DNA of 64,000 bases from positions 775,259,138-775,323,137 of the forward strand of contig NC_090438.1 in the NCBI RefSeq assembly GCF_031143425.1, in the 5' to 3' direction. Below, in pieces: positions 32,788 to 42,601 of this stretch. This DNA comes from Pleurodeles waltl (taxonomy: Eukaryota; Chordata; Amphibia; Caudata; Salamandridae). Below the pieces are notes generated by a model that saw nothing but the letters and a program-made list of their open reading frames with translations, did not search any database and was not told where the DNA came from. A program made the translations under genes and the position numbers. Every line of letters starts with the position of its first letter. Position 1 is the stretch's first letter.

Positions 32788-34090
32788 TTACGTCTGTCCA
32801 TTGGTTTGAGGGTGGAACCCAGATGATAAGGCCACTTTGATTCCCAATGTCTTACAGAATTGATTCCAGAATCGGGAGATATATTGAGGACCCCTATCCG
32901 ATATAATGACCTGCGGTAATCCATGAAGCCGAAAGATTTCTTGTGTAAAGATTTGACCCAATTCTTTTGCCGTTGGTAACTTTCTTAAGGCCGTGAAGTG
33001 AGCCATCTTGGTGAAGGAGTCCACGGTTACCATTATTACGTGATTTCCCATTGAAGAGGGTAATGCGCACATGAAATCTGTGGCGATAGTGTGCCATGGG
33101 CCTGGGGGAACTGGTAGTGGGCGGAGTAATCCTACTGGTTTGGTACGGGGTGTCTTGGCTTGAGCACATATAGGACAAGATGATACATATTCCTCAGTAT
33201 CTGTCTTGAGTGTTGGCCACCAGAAGGAGCGAAGCAGAAGTTCTTGAGTAGCTTTCATTCCTCGATGACCCGCGATAGGGGAATCATGGCACATACGTAA
33301 GGCTTCAGTCTGTACTATTTTAGTGGGTAAGAACAGGGCCTTATCATGATAATAATAGCCTTGATCTATATGCAGTTGCGGACCCAACTTATTCAGCTCT
33401 GTCTCTTCTAGACGGGCATATTCGGACTTGACTTGGTCTAAAAAAGTCTGTACTACCCCAATGATCTTGTTATCATCAAATAGGTTCTGTACAGTAGAAT
33501 CGCTGCACTCAGGGTAACGTCGGGACAAGGCATCCGCCAAGATGTTCTGAGAACCAGGGATGTAAGTGATATAGAAGTCATATTGGCTGAAAAGGAAAGC
33601 CCATCGAGCCTGCCGGCTATTTTGACACTGAAAGTTTCTTAAGCACTGTAGATTCCTGTGGTCTGTCCGGGCTTCAAAAGGTTCCTTTGAGCCCATCAAA
33701 AAGTGTCTCCATTCTGTGCAAGCGGTTTTTAAGGCGAGTAATTCACGTTCTAACACGGAATAGTTCCGCTCGGAATCGGATAAAATGTGTGACAGGTAGA
33801 ATACAGGGTGTTCTAAATCATCATCGTCTTGTCTTTGCAATAAGGCAGCCCCAATGGCTCTTTCTGAGGCGTCTGCGACAACAATGAATTGTTTGCTGTT
33901 GTCTGGGTGTCGTAGAATAGGGGCTTGAATAAAGGCTTTCTTTAAATCCTGAAAGGCTAACTCTGCGTCTTGTGTCCAACAAAAGCCCTTCTTTAGATGT
34001 TCTTTTTTAAGGGTTTGTGTAATGTAGCTGGTACTCTGGGCAAAGTCTGCTATGAATTGTCGATAGAAGTTGGCTAATCCCAAAAAACAC
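32788..34090 (-). pseudogene. pol: Gypsy RT C-terminus, RNase H and integrase to the catalytic Glu
   Basis: The segment starts at the RT thumb (GLANFYRQFI), directly at the Harbinger junction. RNase H has VADASE, then SVLERELLAL and RTDHRNL. Integrase has the HHCC region (GHRGMKA through SCPICAQAK), D in ATDFM and D in SDRGPQY. The frame stops at TAA 32788-32790. The stop falls where the family has the catalytic Glu of T-E-R (NGQT, then stop, then RLNQ), so the third catalytic residue is the lost one. Confidence 0.85.
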
Positions 34091-34402
34091 TGAGGCCCTC
34101 ATTCTGACCCTGGCGGTCGGTGATAAAGCGGCGGCCAAGCCGCCAACAGGCCGGCGGTCTAAAATATGCAATTCTGACCCTGGCGGGAACCGCCAACACA
34201 GCCCGCCAACTTAACACTCCGCCCGCCACGGCGGTACAAACAAACAGCGCGGCGGTTCCCGCCAACAGCCAGGCGGCAGACAATGTACCGCCCACTCTAT
34301 TACGACCCACCAATCTGCCACCTTTTCCGGGGCGGGAGCACCGCCGATAAGAACACGGCGGAAACAGACTACGAACGGGAAAACGCTCACCTCTACGCAC
34401 TC

Positions 34403-34949
34403 CACGCGAGATTCCGGCAGTATGGAACCAGAGTTGCAGGTCATCCCCGCACTCCTATACCTGCTCATATACCAGGAGCACGCCCGGCGGCGCGGAAGAC
34501 ATCGGTGAGTACTGCACCTACGACACAGGGGAGGGAAAAGATTACCGGCACACACCCACCCACCCACACCCACTACAACACACACATCAATGCATTCCCA
34601 CAGATCACTGTCACAACCCACAAACCACCCCCCACCGAAATAATGCAAAGACCAAAAGACGAGATCATAAACGGGCAGATATATTGAAATATGGACACCA
34701 GTAATCCCAATAAATAAATAAACTATGTACAAAATATATACAGCTACTAAATGTAGTTCAACCACTGTCCGTGGATCACAGGGGTCCTGTGCAAAGGGGC
34801 AAGGCCCAGTCCCACGACAAGAACTCCACGGAGAGAACACTGCAGGGGCATCAGAAAGAAAATAGGACAGGCACCTCAGGGGGAAGGGAAGGGGGGGCAC
34901 CTCAGCCACTTGAGTACACGACGCCAGATCCACGAGGGGACTCCATGAC
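34403..34949. other. Harbinger left non-coding region
   Basis: This is GC-rich near the end, with further copies of CTGACCCTGGCGG internal to the terminus (34168-34182). It then becomes CA-rich (34550-34640). No gene is recognised. Confidence 0.4.
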
Positions 34950-35127
34950 CACTGGGCCATCCTGGGGAGAGCAAAGCCACAGTCCATACAGTCCATACAG
35001 TGGGTGGCCTGCCCACTGGGCCATCCTGGGGAGAGCAAAGCCACAGTCCATACAGTCCATACAGTGGGTGGCCTGCCCACTGGGCCATCCTGGGGAGAGC
35101 AAAGCCACAGTCCATACAGTCCATAAC
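34950..35127. repeat. 64-bp tandem repeat, nearly three copies
   Basis: Units starting CACTGGGCCATCCTGGGGAG begin at 34950, 35014 and 35078 and are almost identical. The third is cut short. Near-identity implies recent duplication inside the Harbinger element. Confidence 0.85.
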
Positions 35128-35218
35128 AGACCCCACTGCCACTGGAGGAGGCAAGTTGGCCAGAGGACATCCTGCAGCCCTGCCCGAGATAGATCCTGCC
35201 CTGCCACGTCTGCCAAAG

Positions 35219-36110
35219 GGCCAGCGGTTCTTGCCTTGAAGGGCCCAGTTCAGCGGTTCTTGAGACGGCGGGGCGCAGCGGAGCGGTTCTTGAGACGGCG
35301 GGGCCCAGTTCAGCGCTCCTTGCCTTGAAGGGCCCAGTTCAGCGGTTCTTGAGACGGCGGGGCCCAGCGGAGCGGTGCTTGAGACGGCGGGGCCCAGTTC
35401 AGCGCTCCTTGCCTTGAATGGCCCAGTTCAGCGGTTCTTGAGACGGCGGGGCCCAGCGGAGCGGTGCTTGAGACGGCGGGGCCCAGCGGAGCGGTGCTTG
35501 AGACGGCGGGGCCCAGTTCAGCGGTACTTGAGACGGCGGGGCCCAGCGGAGCGGTGCTTGAGACGGCGGGGCCCAGTTCAGCGGTTCTTGAGACGGCGGG
35601 GCCCAGCGGAGCGGTGCTTGAGACGGCGGGGCCCAGTTCAGCGCTCCTTGCCTTGAAGGGCCCAGTTCAGCGGTTCTTGAGACGGCGGGGCCCAGCGGAG
35701 CGGTGCTTGAGACGGCGGGGCCCAGTTCAGCGGTTCTTGAGACGGCGGGGCCCAGTTCAGCGGTTCTTGAGACGGCGGGGCCCAGCGGAGCGGTTCTTGA
35801 GACGGCGGGGCCCAGTTCAGCACTCCTTGCCTTGAAGGGCCCAGTTCAGCGGTTCTTGAGATGGCGGGGCCCAGCGGAGCGGTTCTTGAGACGGCGGGGC
35901 CCAGTTCAGCGCTCCTTGCCTTGAAGGGCCCAGTTCAGCGGTTCTTGAGACGGCGGGGCCCAGCGGAGCGGTGCTTGAGACGGCGGGGCCCAGCGGAGCG
36001 GTGCTTGAGACGGCGGGGCCCAGTTCAGCGGTACTTGAGACGGCGGGGCCCAGCGGAGCGGTGCTTGACACGGCGGGGCCCAGTTCAGCGGTTCTGGAGA
36101 CGGCGGCCGG
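35219..36110. repeat. 30-bp minisatellite, about 30 copies
   Basis: The unit is AGCGGTTCTTGAGACGGCGG plus GGCCCAGTTC. It alternates with a form having AGCGGAGCGGTGCTTGAG and a shorter form with GCTCCTTGCCTTGAAG. Because 30 is a multiple of 3 the array leaves long open frames on both strands; these look like by-products. Confidence 0.9.
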
Positions 36111-36170
36111 TCTATGGCCAACTGTTCATTGCCTGGTGGTGCCCTCCTGGGCAGCGGGGATGGTGCTCCT

Positions 36171-37782
36171 TCAATGCCCACCTGGGCTGTGGGTGGTGGG
36201 GCCCTCCTGGCCAGCTGGGCTGGGTCCTCCCTGGGCAGCGGCTATGGGGGTGGTGGGCTCTCCCGGGGCAGCTGTGCCGGTTCCTCCCGGGGCAGCGGCT
36301 ATGGGGGTTGTGGGCTCCTCCTGGGCAGCAGGCCTGCTGCCTGACCTCTCCGACTTGCTGCCCTTGCCCTCCTTAGTCGTGGGCCTGTGGCCCTTTCCTC
36401 CCTTTGGAGCTGTGGCTGGTGACTGTCTCTGGGTGGTGTCCGGGGGGGATGTAGAAGGCGGGCTCCTGCGGCGCCCCTTCCGCCTTCTGCTCCTCTTCCC
36501 AGGGGGTGGGCTGGCTGTCCCCTTGCTGCTGGGCGAAGATCCAGACATGCGGGCTGGCGGGCTCCAATACCCCTGCACCCTTGTCAAGGGGGCTGCAGGG
36601 CTGGTGGTGGCTGAGGTGCTCTTCTTACCCCGACGAGAAGGAGGGGGGGGCTCAGGGTCAGGAAAGAAGTTAGTAGTGGCGAGGAAGAGCTTCTTGGGAC
36701 AATGGAGAGTGGGAGGTACAGTGGGAATGGGAGTGGAGGGAGAGGATGTGGTTGTAGGTGAGTCACGTTTGCTGTCTTTGGGTGCAGGTGCAGGAGGGAT
36801 AGGCTGTCGTGAGGTGGATGGCTGTTGGGTGGGTGGGTGGCTGCGTTTGTGTGGTGTGGAAGAGGGGGTGACAGACACAGTGGGAGAGGACACAGGGGAC
36901 GTGTAAATGGCAGTGGGGGTGGTGACTGCACGTGTGCGGACTGGAGTGGAGGGTGTGCTGGTGATGGAAACACTGGCTGATGGTGAGGTGAATGGAGGTG
37001 TGAGTGTAGACGTCACAGGGAGGGAGGAGGGAGACGAGGAGGTGGGGGTCACAGAGGTGGTAGTGACTGTTGGCATGTCTGCATCAGAATGTTGCGTGTG
37101 TGAATGTCTGCGTGATCTGTGGTGCTTATGTTTGGATGAGCTTCTCTTGTGTGTTGAGGTGTGTGCAGGCTGGTCTGATGGTGTGGGTGGGACAGGCAGA
37201 GGAACAGGAGACTGGGAGGAGGGAGTTAGTAGAGGCAGGCAGGAGACAGGGACAATGGCTGCCGTCAGTGCTGAGGCCAGAGCCTGGAACGATCGCTGAT
37301 GGGCAGCCTGACCCGAATGAATGCCCTCCAGGTACGCATTGCTGCGATGAACCTCCCTCTCCACCCCCTGGATGGCATTCAAAAGGGTAGTCTGCCCAAC
37401 AATGAGCGTTCGGAGGAGGTCAATGACCTCCTCACTGAGGGCAGCGGGGGTAACAGGGGCAGGGCCTGAGGTGCCTGGGGCGAAGGAGATGCCCGGCTTC
37501 CTGGCAGAGCGGGCACGGGCGAACGCTGAGGGGCTGCTGGGAGGGCGGAGATGGTGCGCTGGGTGGCGGCTGTACCTGTAATGGCGGGGGGCACGGATGG
37601 TGCCACCCCAGCAAGGGAGCCCCCTTCCGAGGACGTGTCCGTGTCGCTGCAGGCTCCAGTCGTCCCCGTCGTGGAGCTCCCCTCGCCCTCCGTCTCACTG
37701 GTCCAGTCTGACTCTGTGGCATGGCCCTCCTGGGCCATGTGAGATGCAGCTCCCTCCTGCCCCGATGCCACTTCTCCTCCGC
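36171..37782 (-). pseudogene. Harbinger Myb/SANT-like gene 1, exon 3
   Basis: The exon begins after the acceptor ATCATCAG (AG at 37784-37783). It encodes an acidic Ser/Thr-rich stretch, then a helical dimerisation-type block (ALSEEVIDLLRTLIVGQTTL, followed by VEREVHRSNAYLEGIHSG). A long Pro/Ser/Thr-rich tail with a basic KHKHHRSRRHSH patch follows, ending at the stop 36171-36173. The acidic part and the helical block are in different frames, so a one-base change lies near 37500-37515. Its helical block resembles that of the other Myb-like gene in position and character. It is probably a transposase partner or nuclear-import and DNA-binding factor, as known for Harbinger Myb proteins. Confidence 0.6.
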
Positions 37783-38170
37783 CTGATGATGCTGATGCAC
37801 ACAAGCACAGAAAGACAAACAAAAAGGGGGGGGAGAGAGAAATAAAGGGATATTGATTACATGGATCTCGGGTACAGTTAGCGGACATGACAGACACAGA
37901 TGCCCCCTGCACTAAGTTGCGCACTTGGGGTCCGCTACGCATTCCGTGGAACATGCCCTACACGCCTAGAGTTGACAACTGCACCCATGGATGACACGGC
38001 CCAGGGATGGCTGTACTGACAAACTACTGAGGGTGGTGGCTGGGGACACAGGGGCTTACGGGGGTGCCCAGCCTACAGATATCGCCCTGGCCTAGGGGGA
38101 CCCCCAGCCCTCCTCCCCCACCCAGACACCTCCACTGCGCGGCAACAGAGTAGATAATGCTTGTACTCAC

Positions 38171-38441
38171 CCCCTTGTGTCTGCTGTGCTGCCCTCACGC
38201 GCCCATCCAAATCAGGGTAGGCCACCGCCAGGATCCGGAACATCAGGGGGCTCAGTTGACGGCAGGCACCCCGCCTACGTTGGGAGGCCATCCCCAGCAG
38301 AGATTCGGCGGTCTTCTTGGTCCCGCGGCGGATGTCCTCCCACCTCTTGCGGCAGTGGGTGCCCCGTCGATGGTGGACCCCCAGGGTCCGGACTTCTTTG
38401 GCGATGGCACGCCAAATCCCGATCTTCTCATGGGCGTGGAC
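38171..38441 (-). CDS. Harbinger Myb/SANT-like gene 1, exon 2
   Basis: The exon is flanked by acceptor CACATAG and donor GTGAGT (38170-38165). It encodes the second and third helices of a Myb/SANT-type domain: IWRAIAKEVRTLGV, then HCRKRWEDIRRGTKK. A conserved-looking RQLSPLMFRILAVAYPDL block follows. Length is 271 bases. The phase fits exon 1 (ends on a codon boundary) and exon 3 (one leftover base). The tryptophan and basic residues of the recognition helix are present. Confidence 0.7.
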
Positions 38442-38908
38442 CTATGTGACACGTACAGGGAGGGAGAAATACCACGTTCAAGTTTGTCAGCATTTTCCTT
38501 GCCAGTGGCCCAACGCCCCCCATCGCCGCCAGGCCCCCCGCCATGCCCCCCGCCATGCCCAACATGCCCCCCATCCCCGCCAGGCCCCCCGCCATGCCCC
38601 CCGCCAGGCCCAACATGCCCCCCATCCCCGCCATGCCCCCGCCATGCCCAACATGCCCCCCATCCCCGCCAGGCCCCCCGCCATGCCCAACATGCCCCCC
38701 ATCCCCGCCAGGCCCCCCGCCATGCCCCCCGCCAGGCCCAACATGCCCCCCATCCCCGCCATGCCCCCCGCCATGCCCAACATGCCCCCCATCCCCGCCA
38801 GGCCCCCCGCCATGCCCCCCGCCAGGCCCAACATGCCCCCCATCCCCGCCAGGCCCCCCGCCAGGCCCCCAAGCCAGCGGCCCCAAATCCAGATAGAATT
38901 AAACTCAC
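38442..38908 (-). repeat. Intron 1 of Myb-like gene 1, filled by a C/G-rich minisatellite
   Basis: The interval from donor GTGAGT (38908-38903) to the acceptor AG (38443-38442) is dominated at 38514-38870 by GCCATGCCC, CCCGCCAGG and CCAACATGCCCCCCATC units in varying order. Plus-strand proline-rich and minus-strand glycine-rich open frames here come from the repeat. Confidence 0.7.
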
Positions 38909-39022
38909 TTGTTGGTCTGGAGGACCGTAGAGTAGCGCATACTGGGGGAGGACCCCATCCACAAGTTTCTCCAACTCCTCTCCAGTGAAGGCAGGGGCCC
39001 TTTCCCCAGGTGCAGCAGCCAT
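38909..39022 (-). CDS. Harbinger Myb/SANT-like gene 1, exon 1
   Basis: ATG at 39022 opens 38 codons ending exactly at a GTGAGT donor. The residues (FTGEELEKLVDGVLPQYALL) fit helix 1 of the Myb/SANT domain found in Harbinger accessory proteins. It lies 494 bases from the transposase start, in divergent orientation. Confidence 0.7.
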
Positions 39023-39516
39023 TGTCCCTTCCAGACCGAGGTCACAGCAACACTTGCAGTATAGGTCCTCTCCTGTGAAAGTTCAAGTCGCAAGTGGATA
39101 AGTAGATAGAAAATGGCGGTCACGTCCGCGGCGGTGCGTACCGCGGCGGTGCGTCCCGCCACCGCCGGCGCCCTTCGCCATTGGCTCCTGAAACCCATAG
39201 GCTTCAATGTTAACCAATGCGGCTTGGCGCCGCGGTCTTGGCCCGCCGCCCGCCGCGGTGTGCCACACCAGCGCATTGACCTCACATCCCATTGTCACAC
39301 TTCACAGGTCAGGCAGCCGCCATTTCCAGGGCCCACATGGCTCAATTTCAACTGCGTCACACAGGCCTAGGCCTTGCATAGCCACTCAGACACGCCATTC
39401 ACTGCATAGAGAATCGTTTACTGTGCTAGCTGTGAGTACGTACCTGTGGGTTGCTTGTCTGTGTGCTCCATGTTGTCCTTCCTAGGCACCGTCCGCTGGG
39501 TTGGGCGAGGAGACGG
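39023..39516. promoter_or_regulatory. Divergent intergenic region between Myb-like gene 1 and transposase
   Basis: The two genes point away from each other, so this 494-bp stretch should contain both promoters. It is GC-rich at 39115-39260, with repeats of CCGCGGCGGTGCGT. A TTCCTAG acceptor-like site lies at 39479-39485. No TATA box is obvious. Function is inferred from layout only. Confidence 0.45.
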
Positions 39517-40521
39517 ATGAATCCTCCCGTGTACCGACCGCTGGTGGACCTGTCGACAATGGAAGAACGCCACATTATCCTGACCTACCGTCTTAACCGT
39601 GCCACTATCCATGAACTGTGTGCCCAGCTGGAGCCCGACCTGATGTCCCCCATCCGCCAACCCACAGGGATTCCCCCTCTGGTGCAGGTCATGTCAGTAC
39701 TCCATTTCTTGGCAAGTGGGTCATTTCAGACTACCGTGGGAATTGCTTCTGGGATGTCTCAGCCCATGTTTTCGAAGGTGTTATCCAGAGTGTTGTCTGC
39801 CCTGATGAAATCCGTGAGGAGCTACATCATTTTCCCTGAGGTGGGCGAATTGGCTACAGTGAAGGGTGATTTCTACGCCCTTGGACATATTCCCAACGTA
39901 ATTGGTGCCATTGATGGGACCCATGTGGCTTTGGTTCCCCCAAGAGACAGGGAGCAGGTGTACAGGAACAGAAAAAATTACCATTCAATGAACATCCAGG
40001 TGGTGTGTTTGGCTGACCAGTACATCTCGCATGTAAATGCCAAATTCCCAGGGTCAGTGCATGACGCCTACATCCTCAGGAATAGCAGCATCCCTTACGT
40101 GATGGAACAGCTACAGAGACACCGTGTATGGCTAGTGGGGGACTCTGGGTACCCCAACCTGTCGTGGCTACTGACCCCAGTAAGGAATCCCCGGACCAGG
40201 GCAGAGGAACGGTACAATGAGGCCCATGGGCGTACTAGGAGGGTGATCGAACGCACCTTTGGCCTCCTAAAGGCCAGGTTTAGGTGCCTGCATATGACAG
40301 GTGGATCCCTAATGTACTCACCTAAGAAGGTGTGTCACATCATCGTGGCCTGCTGCATGCTTCACAACCTGGCTTTGCGTCGCCAGGTGCCTTTCCTGCA
40401 GGAGGATGGTCGAGACGGTGGTGTTGTGGCAGCGGTGGAACCTGAGGAGAGTGACGAGGAGGAAGACGACGGGGCTGAAACAGACAACAGGGACAGAATC
40501 ATTGAACAGTACTTCCAATAG
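39517..40521 (+). CDS. HARBI1-type DDE transposase, 334 aa
   Basis: The first in-frame ATG is at 39517; the open frame extends slightly upstream. The N-terminal third is helical (TYRLNRATIHELCAQLEPDL), as in HARBI1 proteins. The catalytic residues are D133 (GAIDGTHVAL), D209 (LVGDSGYP) and E245 (RRVIERTFG), with 35 residues between the last two. An acidic stretch (309-325) precedes the C-terminus. Human HARBI1 is about 350 aa, so the length fits. There is no stop or frame change. It should cut and paste the element at 3-bp targets, normally with a Myb-like partner. It is transcribed away from Myb-like gene 1 and towards Myb-like gene 2. It might require splicing of a 5' exon. Confidence 0.9.
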   Translation: MNPPVYRPLVDLSTMEERHIILTYRLNRATIHELCAQLEPDLMSPIRQPTGIPPLVQVMSVLHFLASGSFQTTVGIASGMSQPMFSKVLSRVLSALMKSVRSYIIFPEVGELATVKGDFYALGHIPNVIGAIDGTHVALVPPRDREQVYRNRKNYHSMNIQVVCLADQYISHVNAKFPGSVHDAYILRNSSIPYVMEQLQRHRVWLVGDSGYPNLSWLLTPVRNPRTRAEERYNEAHGRTRRVIERTFGLLKARFRCLHMTGGSLMYSPKKVCHIIVACCMLHNLALRRQVPFLQEDGRDGGVVAAVEPEESDEEEDDGAETDNRDRIIEQYFQ

Positions 40522-41029
40522 GACACAGGTAACATTTCAAAGATAATTTAGTAAATGTTAACTACTCTCCTGCATCTCTGCTGCCTGTCTATTTGCCCCA
40601 GTGTATGATGACTGAGTTTTGGCTTTTCCCTCCCTATTTCAGATCTGGGGTCCCCACTACGAGTCCTGTGCTTCGTTTCCCCATGGACTACAGCTTTGTG
40701 GCAGCTGTTTGTTGACTTCACCATGTACAAGGACATATTTGCACTGTCATGTCAATTACAATATATTGAAATCACAGCCAGACTCCAGATATTTTGGTGC
40801 AAAATAGGTGTTTATTTAAGTGCTCAAAATGGGATGGGTGGTTTCAAGTGGGTGGGGGCTATGGTGAAGGAATGTCCATGGCAGAGTCCAGAGTAACAGT
40901 CACACAGGTGCATTGTCCAGAGGCCTGTGGAGAGATGGAGCATGGGCAGTTCAAGGATGGACAGGGTGACAATGTGGGACAGTGGGATGACATCAGGTGG
41001 TATCCATTGCTGGCGGGGGTCTTGACATC
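40522..41029. other. Convergent 3' region between transposase and Myb-like gene 2
   Basis: This would hold both 3' UTRs. No coding frame is recognised. Confidence 0.4.
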
Positions 41030-41829
41030 CTACTCTGTCTTCTTGCGAGATCTCAGGGCCCTCTTGCGGGGTGGTTCTTCTCCTGCAGGAGGTGGGGGTC
41101 TGGTGGGCTGCTGCTGTGCGGGGGCCTCCTGTCCACTAGCGCCGGCGGAGGTTGTTGGCTGTTCTTGGTCCAGGCTAGTGGCAGGGGCCCTTGGGTGTTG
41201 TTCAGTGTCCGCCCTGGTGTTGACGAGGTCCTGCAGCAGCCCTACCATGGTAACCAGGGTGGTGTTGATGGCTCTGATGTCCTCCCTGTACCCCCGATAG
41301 TGTTCCTCCTGCAGTGCCTGGATCTCCTGGAACCGGGCCAGTACCATCGCCATCGTCTCCTGGGAGCGGTTGTATGCTCCCATGATGGTGGTGAGGACCT
41401 CGTGGAGAGTGGGTTCCCTGGGCCTCTCCTCCCCCCCCTGTCGCACAGCTGCCCTCCGAGTTCCCCTGTTTCCCTGGGCCTCTGCCCCCTGGCCGGTGTG
41501 CCCACTACCACTGCCCCCAGGTCCCTGTTGTTGTTGGGGTGGTGGGTTATCCTGGGTGCCCTGTAGTGGTAGACACACCGCAGATTGACGCGCCCTGGAG
41601 ACAGAGGCATGGGCCCGCTGGGTGGGAGCTGTGCTGGTGTTCCCAGAGGGGTTAGGGTCTGTAGTGGCCTGGGCCTGTGTGAGGGGAACCGACTGTCCAG
41701 AGGTCCCCGATGGTCCGGGCTGGTCATCGGTGTCCAGGTCGACAGAGCTGCTGTCATCGCTGACGGCCTCTTGGGTGGGGGGTGTGGAGAATTCTGGCCC
41801 CTCCGCCGCGGTGTGTTGACGGTCGGGTC
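41030..41829 (-). CDS. Harbinger Myb/SANT-like gene 2, exon 2
   Basis: The exon starts after the acceptor CCCCTGCAG (AG at 41831-41830). It is open to the stop at 41030-41032. It encodes an acidic Ser/Asp stretch (EAVSDDSSSVDLDTDD), a Pro/Gln-rich linker, then a predicted helical block (AYNRSQETMAMVLARFQEIQ and onward to LLQDLVNTR). A basic C-terminus (PRKRALRSRKK) follows, a plausible nuclear localisation signal. Spliced to exon 1, one leftover base plus two restores a glycine codon and keeps the frame. Confidence 0.7.
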
Positions 41830-42223
41830 CTGCAGGGGTATAGAGGTATGGTTATAGTTTCAATGAGTGGCATATGGGTGTATCTATGGGTTCTCGTGTC
41901 CCCAAGTGCTGGCATTCGTGTGTGGGGGCTTTGGTGAGGGTGGATTGTGGGGGGGATGTGTATATGCATTGGGCATGCTTTGGTGATGGGTGTCCATGCT
42001 TAGTGGACGCATGCAGGCCTAGGTTTTGGGATGTGTGGGTTGTGATGGTGAGACATTGGCGGGGAATAGGTGTGCTGGGGGTGGGGGTGAGGATGGTGGT
42101 GGGGGTGAGGGTGGGGGTGAGGATGGGGGTGGGGGTGAGGGTGGGGTTCGAGGATGGGGGTGAGGGTTGGGGTATGATTTGGCATGCAGGTGGGGGGGAA
42201 GCAGTATTGAAGCTTCAACTTAC
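41830..42223 (-). repeat. Intron of Myb-like gene 2 with a G-rich minisatellite
   Basis: The intron runs from donor GTAAGT (42223-42218) to the acceptor AG. At 42060-42175 it contains GGTGGGGGTGAGGAT-type units, G-run-rich on the plus strand. The runs could form G-quadruplexes. Confidence 0.65.
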
Positions 42224-42601
42224 CAGTATCCATTCCTCCGCCGACTCCTGCGAGGCCGTCAGGATGCAGGATGTTCAAGACTTCCTCCTCCCATGATGTG
42301 AATTGTGGGGGTTGAGGTGGGGGTCCTCCGCCAGTCTTCTGCACGGCGATGTTGTGCCTGGATACCATGGAACGCACCTTCCCCCGTAGGTCGTTCCATC
42401 GCTTCCTGATGTCTTCCCGATTTCTGGGTGCTGTCCCACTGCGTTCACCCTGTCGACAATCCTCTGCCATAGCTCCGTCCTCCGGGCAATGCTGGTGTAT
42501 TGTATCTGTGTGCCGAACAGCTGGGGCTCTACCCGAACGATTTCCTCCACCATGACCCTGAGTTCTTCGTCTGTGAAGCGGGGTTGTCTTTGGGGTGCCA
42601 T
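42224..42601 (-). pseudogene. Harbinger Myb/SANT-like gene 2, exon 1
   Basis: ATG at 42601 starts MAPQRQPRFTDEELRVMV, helix 1 of a Myb/SANT-like domain. ELWQRIVDRVNAVG gives helix 2, and helix 3 is DIRKRWNDLRGKV. Helix 3 is in another frame, so a one-base change lies near 42425-42440. After it the frame runs to a strong donor (ACTG, then GTAAGT at 42223-42218). Tryptophans and the RKRW recognition-helix motif are present. It is likely the known Harbinger partner protein that binds subterminal DNA and brings in the transposase. The frame change makes this copy non-functional unless it is an assembly error. Confidence 0.7.

Noticed and set aside
35375..36906. Long plus-strand frames rich in Arg/Gly/Pro
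   Set aside because: They come from the 30-bp minisatellite and from the antisense of Myb-like gene 1; unit length divisible by 3 keeps them open.
36171..37382. Stand-alone 403-codon Ser/Thr/Pro-rich protein
   Set aside because: It is better explained as the C-terminal part of exon 3 of Myb-like gene 1, because the helical block continues upstream without a Met and splice sites link it to the Myb domain.
38157..38930. Plus-strand proline-rich and minus-strand Gly/Met-rich frames of 118-257 codons
   Set aside because: They are products of the minisatellite inside intron 1 of Myb-like gene 1.
42060..42175. Plus-strand Gly/Val-rich frame over the GGTGGGGGTGAG array
   Set aside because: It is intronic repeat sequence, antisense to the gene.
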